Of a stretch of DNA of 64,000 nt, positions 50,835 through 60,007 are shown piece by piece (the stretch's first letter is position 1; each line of letters starts with the position of its first letter). The stretch spans positions 6,264,298 to 6,328,297 of the forward strand of contig NZ_SJOM01000007.1 in assembly GCF_004762045.1 (NCBI RefSeq). The letters run 5' to 3'. The notes beneath the pieces are model-generated. The model ran no database searches and was not told where the DNA came from. It saw only the letters and a program-made list of their open reading frames with translations. Origin of the DNA: Mycobacterium sp. DL99 (GTDB taxonomy: Bacteria > Actinomycetota > Actinomycetes > Mycobacteriales > Mycobacteriaceae). Both the position numbers and the translations under genes were made by a program.

Positions 50835-51296
50835 ATGCAGGACCAGCGTGATCTCGTCAGCGAGCTCTTCACGGTCGTCGGCCGGTTCCGCAGACAGCTG
50901 CGCCGGTCCACCGGCGGCGGGTTCGACGCCACCGGATTGACCCAGTCGCAGGGCGAACTGTTACGCCTGGTCGGGCGCCGGCCGGACATCTCGGTGCGGG
51001 AATCGGCCGTCGAGCTCAGCCTGGTGCCCAACACCGCGTCCACGCTGGTGTCACGTCTGGTCGCCGACGGACTGCTGACCCGGACCACCGACGACGCGGA
51101 TCGCCGGGTCGTCCGCCTGCGGCTCACCCCGCCCGCGCAGGCGATCGCCGACGAGTCGCGGGCCGCCCGCCGGGCCGCGCTGGCGGCCGCGCTGGCACAG
51201 CTCGACGACCGCCAGATCACGGATCTGGCAAACGGATTGGATGTGATGACCGAACTGACCCGGCTGCTCCACGAGGACGAAATGGGGGAAGCATGA
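50835..51296 (+). CDS. MarR-family regulator of an ABC exporter
   Basis: From ATG 50835 (MQDQRDLVSELFTVVGRFRR) the protein has 153 residues. The winged helix is visible as LTQSQGELLRLVGRRPDISVRESAVEL (in parts), VPNTASTLVSRLVADGLLTRTTDDADRRVVRLRLT, with the D-x-R wing motif. It overlaps the ABC ATPase gene by 4 bp (ATGA) and has a perfect palindrome over its promoter. An inducing drug or metabolite probably lifts repression of the exporter. Confidence 0.9.
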   Translation: MQDQRDLVSELFTVVGRFRRQLRRSTGGGFDATGLTQSQGELLRLVGRRPDISVRESAVELSLVPNTASTLVSRLVADGLLTRTTDDADRRVVRLRLTPPAQAIADESRAARRAALAAALAQLDDRQITDLANGLDVMTELTRLLHEDEMGEA

Positions 51297-52126
51297 CCGA
51301 GCAGACCCCGGCCATCGACTGCAGACACCTGACCCACCACTACGGCACGTTCACCGCGGTCGACGATCTGACCCTGCAAGTCCATCGCGGTGAGACCCTG
51401 GGCCTGCTCGGCCCGAACGGCGCCGGCAAGACCACCGCGGTACGGGTGCTGACCACCCTGACGCCGGTGCAACAGGGCGAGGTGCGGATCTTCGGCCTCG
51501 ACACCGGCCGGCACACCATGGACATCCGGCACAACATCGGCTATGTCCCACAACAACTCTCGATCGAGGCCGCCCTGACCGGCCGACAGAACGTCGAGTT
51601 GTTCGCACGCCTGTACGACGTGCCGCGCGCCGAACGCAGGGATCGGGTGAACCAGGCGCTGGAATCGATGCAACTGCTCGACGTCGCCGACGCCGTGGCC
51701 GGCACCTACTCCGGGGGCATGGTGCGCCGCCTCGAGCTGGCCCAGGCACTGGTCAATCGTCCACTGCTGCTGATCCTCGACGAGCCCACGGTCGGTCTGG
51801 ACCCCATCGCCCGCGACAGCGTCTGGACCCAGGTCGGCCGGATGCAGGCCGAGTTCGGGATGACGGTGCTGCTCACCACGCACTACATGGGTGAGGCCGA
51901 CGCGCTGTGCGACCGGGTGGCCCTGATGCACCACGGCCGGTTGCAGGCGCTCGGGACGCCCGCCGACCTGAAGGCCAGGGTATTGAAGGCGACCGCATCT
52001 GAGGACGCCACGCTGGAGGACGTCTTCCGCCATTACGCCGGTTCCGACCTGACCGACGCCGGGCAACGGCCCGCTGGCATGCGCGAGGTGCGCGCGACCC
52101 GCAGGACGGCCCGTCGTGTCAGCTGA
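51293..52126 (+). CDS. ABC exporter ATP-binding protein (DrrA-like)
   Basis: The 277-residue protein has Walker A GPNGAGKTTA, Q-loop VPQQL, signature YSGGMVRRLELAQAL, Walker B LLLILDEPTVGLD and switch His in LLTTHYM. The C-terminal extension (ATLEDVFRHYAG) is typical of DrrA-type drug and lipid exporters. It is the second gene of the MarR operon and overlaps the permease gene by 11 bp. Confidence 0.93.
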   Translation: MTEQTPAIDCRHLTHHYGTFTAVDDLTLQVHRGETLGLLGPNGAGKTTAVRVLTTLTPVQQGEVRIFGLDTGRHTMDIRHNIGYVPQQLSIEAALTGRQNVELFARLYDVPRAERRDRVNQALESMQLLDVADAVAGTYSGGMVRRLELAQALVNRPLLLILDEPTVGLDPIARDSVWTQVGRMQAEFGMTVLLTTHYMGEADALCDRVALMHHGRLQALGTPADLKARVLKATASEDATLEDVFRHYAGSDLTDAGQRPAGMREVRATRRTARRVS

Positions 52127-52922
52127 TGCTCTGGTGATGGCCCCGCGCGGAATGGCCCGGGTCCGCGCCATGGCCCGGCGGATGTCGGCCTTCGCCCTGG
52201 TCGAACTGCAGAAACTGCGCCACGACCGGACCGAGCTGTTCACCCGCATGGTGCAGCCCGCGCTGTGGCTGTTGATCTTCGGCCAGACGTTCAGCCGGTT
52301 GCACCTGGTCGACACCGGCGGCGTGCCTTACCTGGCCTTTCTGGCGCCCGGCATCATCGCCCAGTCGGCCCTGTTCATCTCGATCTTCTACGGCATCCAG
52401 ATCATCTGGGACCGCGACGCCGGCATCCTGGCCAAGCTGATGGTGACCCCGGCTCCGGCGTCGGCGCTGGTGGCGGGCAAGGCGTTCGCGGCCGGGGTGC
52501 GCTCGGTGGTGCAGGTCCTCGGCGTCGTGCTCCTGGCATACCTGATGGGGATCGCGATGACGGTCAATCCGCTGCGCATCCTGGCCGCGATGGCCGTGGT
52601 GGCGCTGGGTGCGGCGTTTTTTGCCTGCCTGTCGATGACGCTGGCCGGGCTAGTGCGCAAACGGGACCGGCTGATGGGAATCGGCCAGGCCATCACCATG
52701 CCGTTGTTCTTCGCGTCCAATGCGCTCTATCCCGTCGAGATCATGCCGACCTGGCTGCGCTGGCTGTCCGCCGTCAACCCGCTCAGTTATGAGGTCAATG
52801 CGTTGCGTGGGTTGTTGATCGGGACTCCGAGCAATTGGGCGCTGGACATCGGTGTGTTGGTCGCGGCCGCCGTGGTCGGCGTGGCCGTCGCCTCGTCGTT
52901 GTTGCGCCGGCTGGTTCGCTAG
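52116..52922 (+). CDS. ABC-2 type exporter permease (DrrB-like)
   Basis: The 268-residue protein starts at GTG and has six membrane helices of the ABC-2 fold. The amphipathic N-terminal part is ALVELQKLRHDRTELFTRMVQPALWLLIFGQTF (in parts), with LAFLAPGIIAQSALF, and the conserved end region YPVEIMPTWLRWLSAVNPLSYEVNALR. It forms an exporter with the preceding ATPase. The cargo is unknown; drugs or lipids are usual in this family. Confidence 0.92.
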   Translation: MSADALVMAPRGMARVRAMARRMSAFALVELQKLRHDRTELFTRMVQPALWLLIFGQTFSRLHLVDTGGVPYLAFLAPGIIAQSALFISIFYGIQIIWDRDAGILAKLMVTPAPASALVAGKAFAAGVRSVVQVLGVVLLAYLMGIAMTVNPLRILAAMAVVALGAAFFACLSMTLAGLVRKRDRLMGIGQAITMPLFFASNALYPVEIMPTWLRWLSAVNPLSYEVNALRGLLIGTPSNWALDIGVLVAAAVVGVAVASSLLRRLVR

Positions 52923-52993
52923 GAGCAGCCCCGATACGCCCGACCAACCGGGTGGTTTAGTGTGCAGACAGATCCACCGACAGGGAGACGGTC

Positions 52994-54151
52994 ATGCAAC
53001 TGGCGCTCACACCGGAGGAAGCAGCTTTCCGCGATGAGCTGCGCACCTTCTACACGACGAAGATTCCCGCCGAGATTCGCGAACGAAATCGGCTCGGGTT
53101 GCCCATCGGCAAAGAGGGCATCGTCACGGCGCACAAAATCCTCCATGAACACGGACTTGCGGTGCCCAACTGGCCCGTCGAGTGGGGCGGCAAGGACTGG
53201 ACCCCCAACCAGCACCAGATCTGGCTCGACGAGATGCAGCTGGCCAGCGTCCCCGAGCCGCTGACCTTCAACGCCCGGATGGTCGGACCGGTGATCGCCG
53301 AGTTCGGGTCGCAGGCGGTCAAGGAGCGCTTCCTGCCGCCGACCGCGGCGCTGGACATCTGGTGGTGCCAGGGCTTCTCCGAGCCCGAGGCCGGTTCCGA
53401 TCTGGCTTCGCTGCGCACCACCGCGGTGCGTGACGGCGACAGCTACGTGGTCAACGGCCAGAAGACCTGGACCACGCTGGGGCAGCACGCCGACTGGATC
53501 TTCTGCCTGGTCCGAACCGATCCGCAGGCCCCCAAGAAGCAGGCCGGCATCTCGTTCCTGCTGTTCGAGATGGACACCCCCGGTGTCACGCTGCGCCCGA
53601 TCAAGCTGATCGACGGCAGCTACGAGGTCAACGAGGTGTTCTTCGAGGACGTCCGGGTGCCCGCCGACCAGCTCGTCGGCGAGGAGAACCAGGGCTGGAC
53701 CTACGCGAAGTTCCTGCTCGGCAACGAGCGCACCGGCATCGCCCAGGTGGCCCGGACCAAGGTGCGTCTCGCTGAGGTCAAGGAACGCGCCGCGGCCAAC
53801 GGCCTGCTGGCCGATCCGCTGTTCGCCGCACGGCTGGCCGAGGCCGAAAACGACGTGCTGGCACTGGAACTCACCCAGATGCGGGTGACCTCCGATTCTG
53901 CCGACGGCAAGCCGAGCCCGGCCTCGTCGGTGCTGAAGCTGCGCGGCAGCCAGCTGCAGCAGACCGCCACCGAACTGCTGGTCGAGGTCGCAGGCGCCGA
54001 CGCGCTGCCGTATGAGGCCGGCGATATCGCCTCACCCGAATGGGCCCAGAACGCCGCCCCGCACTACCTCAACTACCGCAAGACCTCGATCTACGGCGGT
54101 AGCAACGAGGTGCAGCGCACCATCATCTCGTCCACCATTCTCGGATTGTGA
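52994..54151 (+). CDS. Acyl-CoA dehydrogenase, catalytic-type subunit of a pair
   Basis: The 385-residue protein has the flavin/substrate loop WWCQGFSEPEAGSDLASLRTTA, DSYVVNGQKTWTTLGQHADW and the C-terminal IYGGSNEVQRTIISSTILGL. The MCAD-type catalytic Glu position is Gly here (YGG). Glu245 in LLGNERTGIAQVA sits at the alternative isovaleryl-CoA-dehydrogenase position and is the likely base. It lacks the RKQFG motif that its partner has. Such pairs form alpha2beta2 FadE complexes in steroid or branched acyl-CoA oxidation. Confidence 0.9.
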   Translation: MQLALTPEEAAFRDELRTFYTTKIPAEIRERNRLGLPIGKEGIVTAHKILHEHGLAVPNWPVEWGGKDWTPNQHQIWLDEMQLASVPEPLTFNARMVGPVIAEFGSQAVKERFLPPTAALDIWWCQGFSEPEAGSDLASLRTTAVRDGDSYVVNGQKTWTTLGQHADWIFCLVRTDPQAPKKQAGISFLLFEMDTPGVTLRPIKLIDGSYEVNEVFFEDVRVPADQLVGEENQGWTYAKFLLGNERTGIAQVARTKVRLAEVKERAAANGLLADPLFAARLAEAENDVLALELTQMRVTSDSADGKPSPASSVLKLRGSQLQQTATELLVEVAGADALPYEAGDIASPEWAQNAAPHYLNYRKTSIYGGSNEVQRTIISSTILGL

Positions 54152-54159
54152 GTTGAGCC

Positions 54160-55260
54160 ATGGACTTTCAGCTGACTGACGAACAGACCCTGCTGGCCGA
54201 TACCACCCGCGACCTGTTGTCGGGTTACGACACCGAGAAGCGGAACAAGGTGGTGGAGTCCGAGCCCGGGTACGACCGCCAGATCTGGGGACAGCTCGCC
54301 GAGGTCGGCGTTCTGGGCCTGGGTTTCGATGAGGACTCCGGCGGCCAGATCGAGATCATGGTGGTGCTCAACGAGCTCGGGCGCCGGCTGGCACCCGAGC
54401 CGGTACTGCACGGCGCGATCGGCCCCGGCGCGATCATCGCCGAGGCCGGCACCGATGCCCAGCGCGCCCTTCTCGACGAAGTCGCTTCCGGCCAGCGGAT
54501 TCTGGCCTTCGCTCACTCCGAACCGGGTGTGCGCGGATCGGCCGGTGTGACGACCACCGCGACGCGCAGCGGCGACGGGTGGACCCTGTCCGGCACCAAG
54601 AACCCGGTACTGGCCGGCGACGTCGCCGACACACTGATCGTCAGTGCGGCCCTGCCCGACGGCGGCACCGGACTGTTCCTGGTCGACGGCGCCAATGTGA
54701 CGCGTCAGGGCTACCGCACCTTCGACGGTCAGCGCGGCGCCCAGGTCACCCTGGACTCCACACCCGCCGAGCCGCTCGGCGAGGCCGCCGATGCCGGCGT
54801 CGCGATCACCAACGCACTGGTTCGGATCTCGGCGGGCCTGTGCGCCGAGGCAGTCGGCGTGATGGACGAGTCGCTGCGCCTGACCACCGATTACCTCAAG
54901 CAGCGCAAGCAGTTCGGGGTCACGCTGAGCAAGTTCCAGACCCTGACCCAGCGCGCTGCCGACATGTACATGTCGCTGGAGCTGGCCCGCAGCATGGGCA
55001 CCTACGCGGCGATGTCCATCGCCGATGGTGAGCTCGACCCGGTGATCGCGGCACGCGCCAAACTGCAGATCGGGCGGTCGGGCCGGCACATCGCGCAGGA
55101 GTCGATCCAGCTGCACGGCGGCATCGGTGTCACCGCCGAGTACCCCGTGGGCCACTACGCCGCCCGCCTGACCGCGATCGAGCACACCCTGGGCTCGTCG
55201 GCCGATCAGCTACGGACGCTGGTGGGTCAACTCGACAGCTACGAGATCGCCACCCTCTGA
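54160..55260 (+). CDS. Acyl-CoA dehydrogenase, partner subunit
   Basis: The 366-residue protein follows its partner after 8 bp. It keeps RKQFGVTLSKFQTLTQRAADMYM (FAD/interface) and HGGIGVTAEYPVGHYAARL, but in the position of the partner's catalytic Glu it has ALVRISAGLCAEA, so it is probably not catalytic alone. This split of functions is typical of mycobacterial FadE heterotetramers. Its last 51 bp overlap the converging MFS gene. Confidence 0.9.
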   Translation: MDFQLTDEQTLLADTTRDLLSGYDTEKRNKVVESEPGYDRQIWGQLAEVGVLGLGFDEDSGGQIEIMVVLNELGRRLAPEPVLHGAIGPGAIIAEAGTDAQRALLDEVASGQRILAFAHSEPGVRGSAGVTTTATRSGDGWTLSGTKNPVLAGDVADTLIVSAALPDGGTGLFLVDGANVTRQGYRTFDGQRGAQVTLDSTPAEPLGEAADAGVAITNALVRISAGLCAEAVGVMDESLRLTTDYLKQRKQFGVTLSKFQTLTQRAADMYMSLELARSMGTYAAMSIADGELDPVIAARAKLQIGRSGRHIAQESIQLHGGIGVTAEYPVGHYAARLTAIEHTLGSSADQLRTLVGQLDSYEIATL

Positions 55261-56694
55261 AGCCAGTTCTGATGGGGCCCCTGCCGGTTCACCCGGTCGG
55301 GGCCCCTTCGGTATCGCCATGGCGATGAGGGCGGCACCGGCCGCGGCGACCGCGGCGATCAACAGGGCGACGCGGAATCCACCCAACGACGGCAGCGCGT
55401 GCCCGGCGACCGTGACGGTCATCTGGGCCAGCACGGCGGTCATCACCGCACTCGACGTCGACGTGCCCAGCGAGCGGGCCAGTGAGTTGATGCTGTTGGC
55501 CGACGCGGTTTCCGACACCGGCACCGCGGCATTGATCAGGGCGGGCAGGGCCGCGAAGGCGAACCCGACACCGAAGCTGACGATCAGGCCGAGCACCATC
55601 ACCCCGACCGGGGTGCCGAGCAGGACGGTGCCGGCCAGGTAGCCCGCGGCGATGATCGCGCTGCCGATCACCAACACGATCTTCGGTCCGCGCGCGGCCA
55701 CGACCCGGGCGGCCACGGGTGCGGCCGCCATCATCGCCAGGCCGCCGGGCGCCATCCACAGACCGGTGGCGATCATGCTCTGCCCCAACCCGAATCCTGT
55801 TTCCCGGGGCATCTCCAGCAGCTGAGGCCCGACGAGCGACAACGCGAACATGCCGAAGCCCACCGCGATGGACGACAGATTCGTCAGCAGCACCGGGCGT
55901 TTCAGCGTGGTCCGCATGTCCACGATCGGCGACGGCGCGCGGTACTGCCACCAGGTGAACACCCCGAACGTCACCGCCGCGGCCGCGAACAGGCCCAGCG
56001 TCGTGACACTGCCCCAGCCCCACATCCCGCCCTTGGAGATCGGCAGCAACAGCATCACCAGACCGGCCCCCAGCGCCAGCGCACCGATCGGATCGAAGCG
56101 GTGATCCGACGACACCGGCTCCAGGTCGGGCACCAGCAGGACGAACAGGACTCCGGAGGCCAGGCCGAGAAAGGCCGAACACCAGAACAGGGCATGCCAA
56201 TTGAAGTGTTCGGCGATCACCGCCGACAGCGGCAGACCCATCGCACCGCCCACGCCCAGCGACGCGCTCATCAGACCCATCGCCGAGGCCACCCGCTCGG
56301 CGGGCAGGGCGGAGCGCAGCACGCTGATGCCCAGCGGGATCACCGGGGCGCCGAATCCCTGCAGGCCGCGCCCGATGACCAACGGGATGAGCGACGTGGT
56401 GGTGGCTGCGATGACCGATCCGGCGAACAGCATTGCGGCGCACAGCACCAGGATCCGTTTGGGGCCGTACATGTCTCCGAGCCGGCCCAGCACGGGCGTG
56501 GCGACGGCACCGGTCAGCAGGGTCGCGGTGATCGCCCACGACGCGTTGGCCGGGCTGGTGTCGAGCAGCGCGGGCAATTGCGGGATGAGCGGGATCATCA
56601 GGGTCTGCATGAGCGAGACGCTGATGCCCGCGGCCGCGAGCACCGCGATCAGCAGCCCACCGGACGCCGATCGGCGCGTGGGCTGATTAGGCAT
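55210..56694 (-). CDS. MFS transporter, DHA2-type (14 helices)
   Basis: The 494-residue protein has about 14 membrane helices. Motif A is GRLGDMYGPKRILVLCA and motif C-like glycines are in VIPLGISVLRSALPAERVASAMGLMSASLGVGGAMGLPLSAVIAEHFNW (in parts). The group includes drug exporters. The ATG overlaps a small inverted repeat ATTAG-GCATA-CTAAT (56686-56700). Its 3' end overlaps the second acyl-CoA dehydrogenase gene by 51 bp, so the two units interfere if expressed together. Confidence 0.9.
   Translation of the reverse strand: MPNQPTRRSASGGLLIAVLAAAGISVSLMQTLMIPLIPQLPALLDTSPANASWAITATLLTGAVATPVLGRLGDMYGPKRILVLCAAMLFAGSVIAATTTSLIPLVIGRGLQGFGAPVIPLGISVLRSALPAERVASAMGLMSASLGVGGAMGLPLSAVIAEHFNWHALFWCSAFLGLASGVLFVLLVPDLEPVSSDHRFDPIGALALGAGLVMLLLPISKGGMWGWGSVTTLGLFAAAAVTFGVFTWWQYRAPSPIVDMRTTLKRPVLLTNLSSIAVGFGMFALSLVGPQLLEMPRETGFGLGQSMIATGLWMAPGGLAMMAAAPVAARVVAARGPKIVLVIGSAIIAAGYLAGTVLLGTPVGVMVLGLIVSFGVGFAFAALPALINAAVPVSETASANSINSLARSLGTSTSSAVMTAVLAQMTVTVAGHALPSLGGFRVALLIAAVAAAGAALIAMAIPKGPRPGEPAGAPSELASEGGDLVAVELTHQRP
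55274..55306 (+). terminator. GC-rich hairpin after the acyl-CoA dehydrogenase operon
   Basis: GGGGCCCC (55274-55281) and GGGGCCCC (55299-55306), with inner CCGG/CCGG pairing, form a strong stem 13 bp after the dehydrogenase stop. There is no long T-run. It lies inside the 3' coding end of the MFS gene. Confidence 0.4.
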
Positions 56695-56712
56695 ACTAAT
56701 GAAGATAGGTGA

Positions 56713-58035
56713 CTAGCTGAGCAGGCGCGCCACCGACCCCAGCGGGATGGGCAACCAACTCGGCCGGTACCGGGCCTCATAGGCCGCCTCGTACACCGCC
56801 TTGTCCAGTTCATAGGCCGCCAGCAGGGCGGCATGCTCGCGCGGATCGGCGCCGGCCACCGCGGCATACCCGTCACAGAACGCGGCACTGTTGCGGTCGG
56901 CCCATTCCCGCGCCCTGGCAGCCACCTGCCGGGCCCGGTCATCGTCGGCGGCCAACTCCACCAGCCGCGCATACGCCGCGTATTCGAACGACCGCACCAT
57001 GCCCGCGACGTCGCGCATCGGGGAATCCGGGCTGCGGCGCAGCTGCAGCGGCTGGCCGGGCTCCCCTTCGAAGTCGATCAGCAGCCAGCGCTCCGGGGTC
57101 CGCAACACCTGGCCCAGATGCAGATCGCCGTGGATCCGCTGCACGCTCACGTGCTCGTCGGCCAGCTTGCGGTAGCGGTCTTCGATCAATGAAACATGCT
57201 GGCGCAGTGCGGGTACCGCCTCCGCGGCGGACGCCAGGCGGGCAGACATGAGGTCTGCCGGGAACGGCACCGACTCGGTGCCGAGTTGCTCCGCCAGGCA
57301 GGCGTGCACGGAGGCGACCGCCTCGCCCAGGCGGTAGGACTCGGCCGCGAAGTCACCACCCACCTCGTCGGCATACAGGTCCCCCTCGGCGAACAGATCC
57401 CGGGTGCTCGCGGTGGCCATATCCCAACCCTCAGCGGAGTTGTCGGCGAATTCGGTCACCATCCCCAGCGCGAAAGTCTCACCGTTCCAGTCGATATCCA
57501 TCGATCCGAGCAGTGTCGCCACGTGCGGGTTGCCCGCCCTCGCCAGTACCCGGTTGAGTTCGATGTCGGGGTTGACGCCCGGGGTGATCCGGCGGAACAC
57601 CTTCAGCACGGCATCCTGCCCGAACACCACGCTGGTGTTGCTCTGTTCGGCCGCCGACACCCGGGGCGGGGCATCCAGCGGCAGGATCGCCCCCGGCTCC
57701 TTGCCGCACCTGAGCCCGTCCACCGTGGCCGAACGGTCGATCAGCTGCAGCAGATGCTGCGCCGCGTCCTGGTCATAGAGGGCGTCATAGGCGGTCCGCC
57801 CGTCGGCACCACCGATCGTGGCCACCGAGCTGTATTCCTCCATCGGTTCGGCATCCCACTTCACCAGCACCTGGTACCGCTCGGTGCCGCCGTCGGCATA
57901 GGACACCTTCAGCAACGTGAGTTCGAGGTCGGGCCCGAGCTCGACCACCAAACCCGGTGCGGCGGAGACCAACTCGCGGCCGCGGCCGGCATACCACCGT
58001 TGCTGGCCGAGCCAGTCTCCGAATTCGACACTCAT
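56713..58035 (-). CDS. mak: Maltokinase
   Basis: The 440-residue protein has a short N-terminal lobe (MSVEFGDWLGQQRWYAGRGRE) and a kinase-like core with the catalytic loop VSVQRIHGDLHLGQVLRTPERWLLIDFEGEP, quoted in part: HGDLHLGQ supplies the catalytic Asp and LIDFEGEP the metal Asp. Mak phosphorylates maltose from TreS to maltose-1-phosphate, the donor for GlgE in alpha-1,4-glucan synthesis. It overlaps treS by 4 bp (ATGA, 58032-58035), giving tight coupling; in mycobacteria the two proteins form a complex. Confidence 0.95.
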   Translation of the reverse strand: MSVEFGDWLGQQRWYAGRGRELVSAAPGLVVELGPDLELTLLKVSYADGGTERYQVLVKWDAEPMEEYSSVATIGGADGRTAYDALYDQDAAQHLLQLIDRSATVDGLRCGKEPGAILPLDAPPRVSAAEQSNTSVVFGQDAVLKVFRRITPGVNPDIELNRVLARAGNPHVATLLGSMDIDWNGETFALGMVTEFADNSAEGWDMATASTRDLFAEGDLYADEVGGDFAAESYRLGEAVASVHACLAEQLGTESVPFPADLMSARLASAAEAVPALRQHVSLIEDRYRKLADEHVSVQRIHGDLHLGQVLRTPERWLLIDFEGEPGQPLQLRRSPDSPMRDVAGMVRSFEYAAYARLVELAADDDRARQVAARAREWADRNSAAFCDGYAAVAGADPREHAALLAAYELDKAVYEAAYEARYRPSWLPIPLGSVARLLS

Positions 58036-59780
58036 TGCTGCGCTCCAGGGTCATGCTCGGGCTCGCGGAGCTGGAACCAGTAGAACCCGTGCCCCGGCAG
58101 GGTCAGCAGGTACGGCAGCTGGCCGATGCTGGGGAATTCCACGTAGCCGGACATCTCGATAGGTGTATACCCGTTCCACTCCTGCAGATTCAGTTCGATG
58201 GGCTGCGGGAACCTGGACAGGTTGTTGACGCACAGCACCGCATCCCCGGACCCGTCGATCTGCCGCACATACGCCAGCACCGACGGATTGGAACCGCCGA
58301 GCTCGCGGAACTCCCCGACCGCGAATGCCTCGTGGCGGCCCCGCATGGCCAGCATGCTTCGGGTCCAGTTCAGCAGTGACGTCGAGCTGTCCCGCTGGGC
58401 CTCGACATTGACCGACTGGTACCCGTAGACCGCGTCCTGGTTCGGCGGCAGGTACAGCCGCCCCGGGTTGGCCGTGGAGAATCCGGTGTTGCGGTCCGGC
58501 GTCCATTGCATCGGCGTGCGCACACTGTCGCGATCGCCGAGCCAGATGATGTCGCCCATCCCGATCTCGTCTCCGTAGTACAACATCGGGGACCCGGGCA
58601 GGGACAGCAGCAGCGCGGTGAACAGTTCGATCTGGTTGCGGTCGTTCTCCAGGAGCGGGGCCAGCCGGCGCCGGATGCCGACGTTGGCCTTCATCCGTGG
58701 ATCCTTGGCGTACTCGGCGTACATGTAGTCACGCTCGTCGTCGGTGACCATCTCCAGGGTCAGCTCGTCGTGGTTGCGCAGGAAGATCGCCCAGTGCGCC
58801 ATGTCCGGGATCGCCGGCGTCTGCGCCAGGATCTCCGAGATCGGGAACCGCGACTCCCGGCGCACCGCCATGAAGATCCGCGGCATCAGCGGGAAGTGGA
58901 AGGCCATGTGGCACTCGTCGCCGCCGGTGTCCGGATCGCCGAAGTACTCCACCACGTCGGCCGGCCACTGATTGGCCTCGGCCAGCAGCACCCGGCCGGG
59001 GAACTCGTCGTCGACCACCTTGCGGCAGCGTTTGAGGAAGGCGTGGGTCTCGGGCAGGTTCTCGCAATTGGTGCCCTCCCGCTCGAACAGGTAGGGCACC
59101 GCGTCGAGCCGGAAGCCGTCGATGCCCAGATCCAGCCAGAACCGCAGGACGTCGATCATCGCTTCCTGCACGGCCGGGTTGTCGTAGTTCAGATCGGGCT
59201 GGTGCGAGAAGAACCGGTGCCAGTAGAACTGCCGGCGCACCGGGTCGAACGTCCAGTTCGACTCCTCGGTGTCGACGAAGATGATGCGCGCGTCGGCGTA
59301 CTTGTCGCTGCTGTCGCTCCAGACATAGAAGTCGCCGTACGGACCGTCGGGGTTGTGCCGCGACTCCTGGAACCACGCGTGGGAATCGGAGGTGTGGTTC
59401 ATCACCAGGTCGGTGATGACGCGAATACCCCTGCGGTGGGCGCCGTCGAGCAGCGTGACGAAGTCGTCCACGGTGCCGAACTCGGGCAGCACCTTGTAGA
59501 AGTCCCGGATGTCATAACCGCCGTCGCGCAGCGGCGAATCGTAGAACGGCGGCAGCCAGAGGCAGTCCACGCCCAGCCACTTCAGGTAATCGAGCTGTTG
59601 GGTCAGGCCCTGCAGATCGCCCACGCCGTCGGCGTTGGAGTCATAGAACGCACGGACCAGAACCTCGTAGAACACGGCCCTCTTGAACCAGTCCCGGTCG
59701 GTCGGCAGCGTTCTGGCATGACCGAAGTCCTCGGCGGTCGGATGCTCGACCACCTGGTGGCCGTCCTGAACGTTGTCCAT
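58032..59780 (-). CDS. treS: Trehalose synthase (maltose-trehalose isomerase)
   Basis: The 582-residue GH13 enzyme shows the barrel motifs DLVMNHTSDSHAWF, DGFRLDAVPYLFER (nucleophile Asp), LLAEANQWPADVVEYFG (acid Glu) and FLRNHDELTLEMV (transition-state Asp). It also has the TreS start WFKRAVFYEVLVRAFYDSNADG. It interconverts trehalose and maltose and feeds maltose to Mak. No GlgE or GlgB gene is in the window. The 227-bp gap 59781-60007 upstream holds only the promoter area of the divergent HTH gene. Confidence 0.96.
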   Translation of the reverse strand: MDNVQDGHQVVEHPTAEDFGHARTLPTDRDWFKRAVFYEVLVRAFYDSNADGVGDLQGLTQQLDYLKWLGVDCLWLPPFYDSPLRDGGYDIRDFYKVLPEFGTVDDFVTLLDGAHRRGIRVITDLVMNHTSDSHAWFQESRHNPDGPYGDFYVWSDSSDKYADARIIFVDTEESNWTFDPVRRQFYWHRFFSHQPDLNYDNPAVQEAMIDVLRFWLDLGIDGFRLDAVPYLFEREGTNCENLPETHAFLKRCRKVVDDEFPGRVLLAEANQWPADVVEYFGDPDTGGDECHMAFHFPLMPRIFMAVRRESRFPISEILAQTPAIPDMAHWAIFLRNHDELTLEMVTDDERDYMYAEYAKDPRMKANVGIRRRLAPLLENDRNQIELFTALLLSLPGSPMLYYGDEIGMGDIIWLGDRDSVRTPMQWTPDRNTGFSTANPGRLYLPPNQDAVYGYQSVNVEAQRDSSTSLLNWTRSMLAMRGRHEAFAVGEFRELGGSNPSVLAYVRQIDGSGDAVLCVNNLSRFPQPIELNLQEWNGYTPIEMSGYVEFPSIGQLPYLLTLPGHGFYWFQLREPEHDPGAQQ

Positions 59781-60007
59781 CAGCCTCCCAAGGTACCCAC
59801 TTCATCGCCCCTCGACACCCGCTCGGAACCTCTGCCGGGCCACGGCGCCCCGAAACGATCCTGCAGCAACGTTTTTCGCCGGCGCGGGCATGTTTGCGGA
59901 AAAACTAACGGTTGAATAAGAGACGGCGACGGGTTACGTTTTCCCCGCATTTGATCTCCTCGTCGGCTATGGGCCGGCGATCACGAACATTCGACGAGGG
60001 ATGGCCT

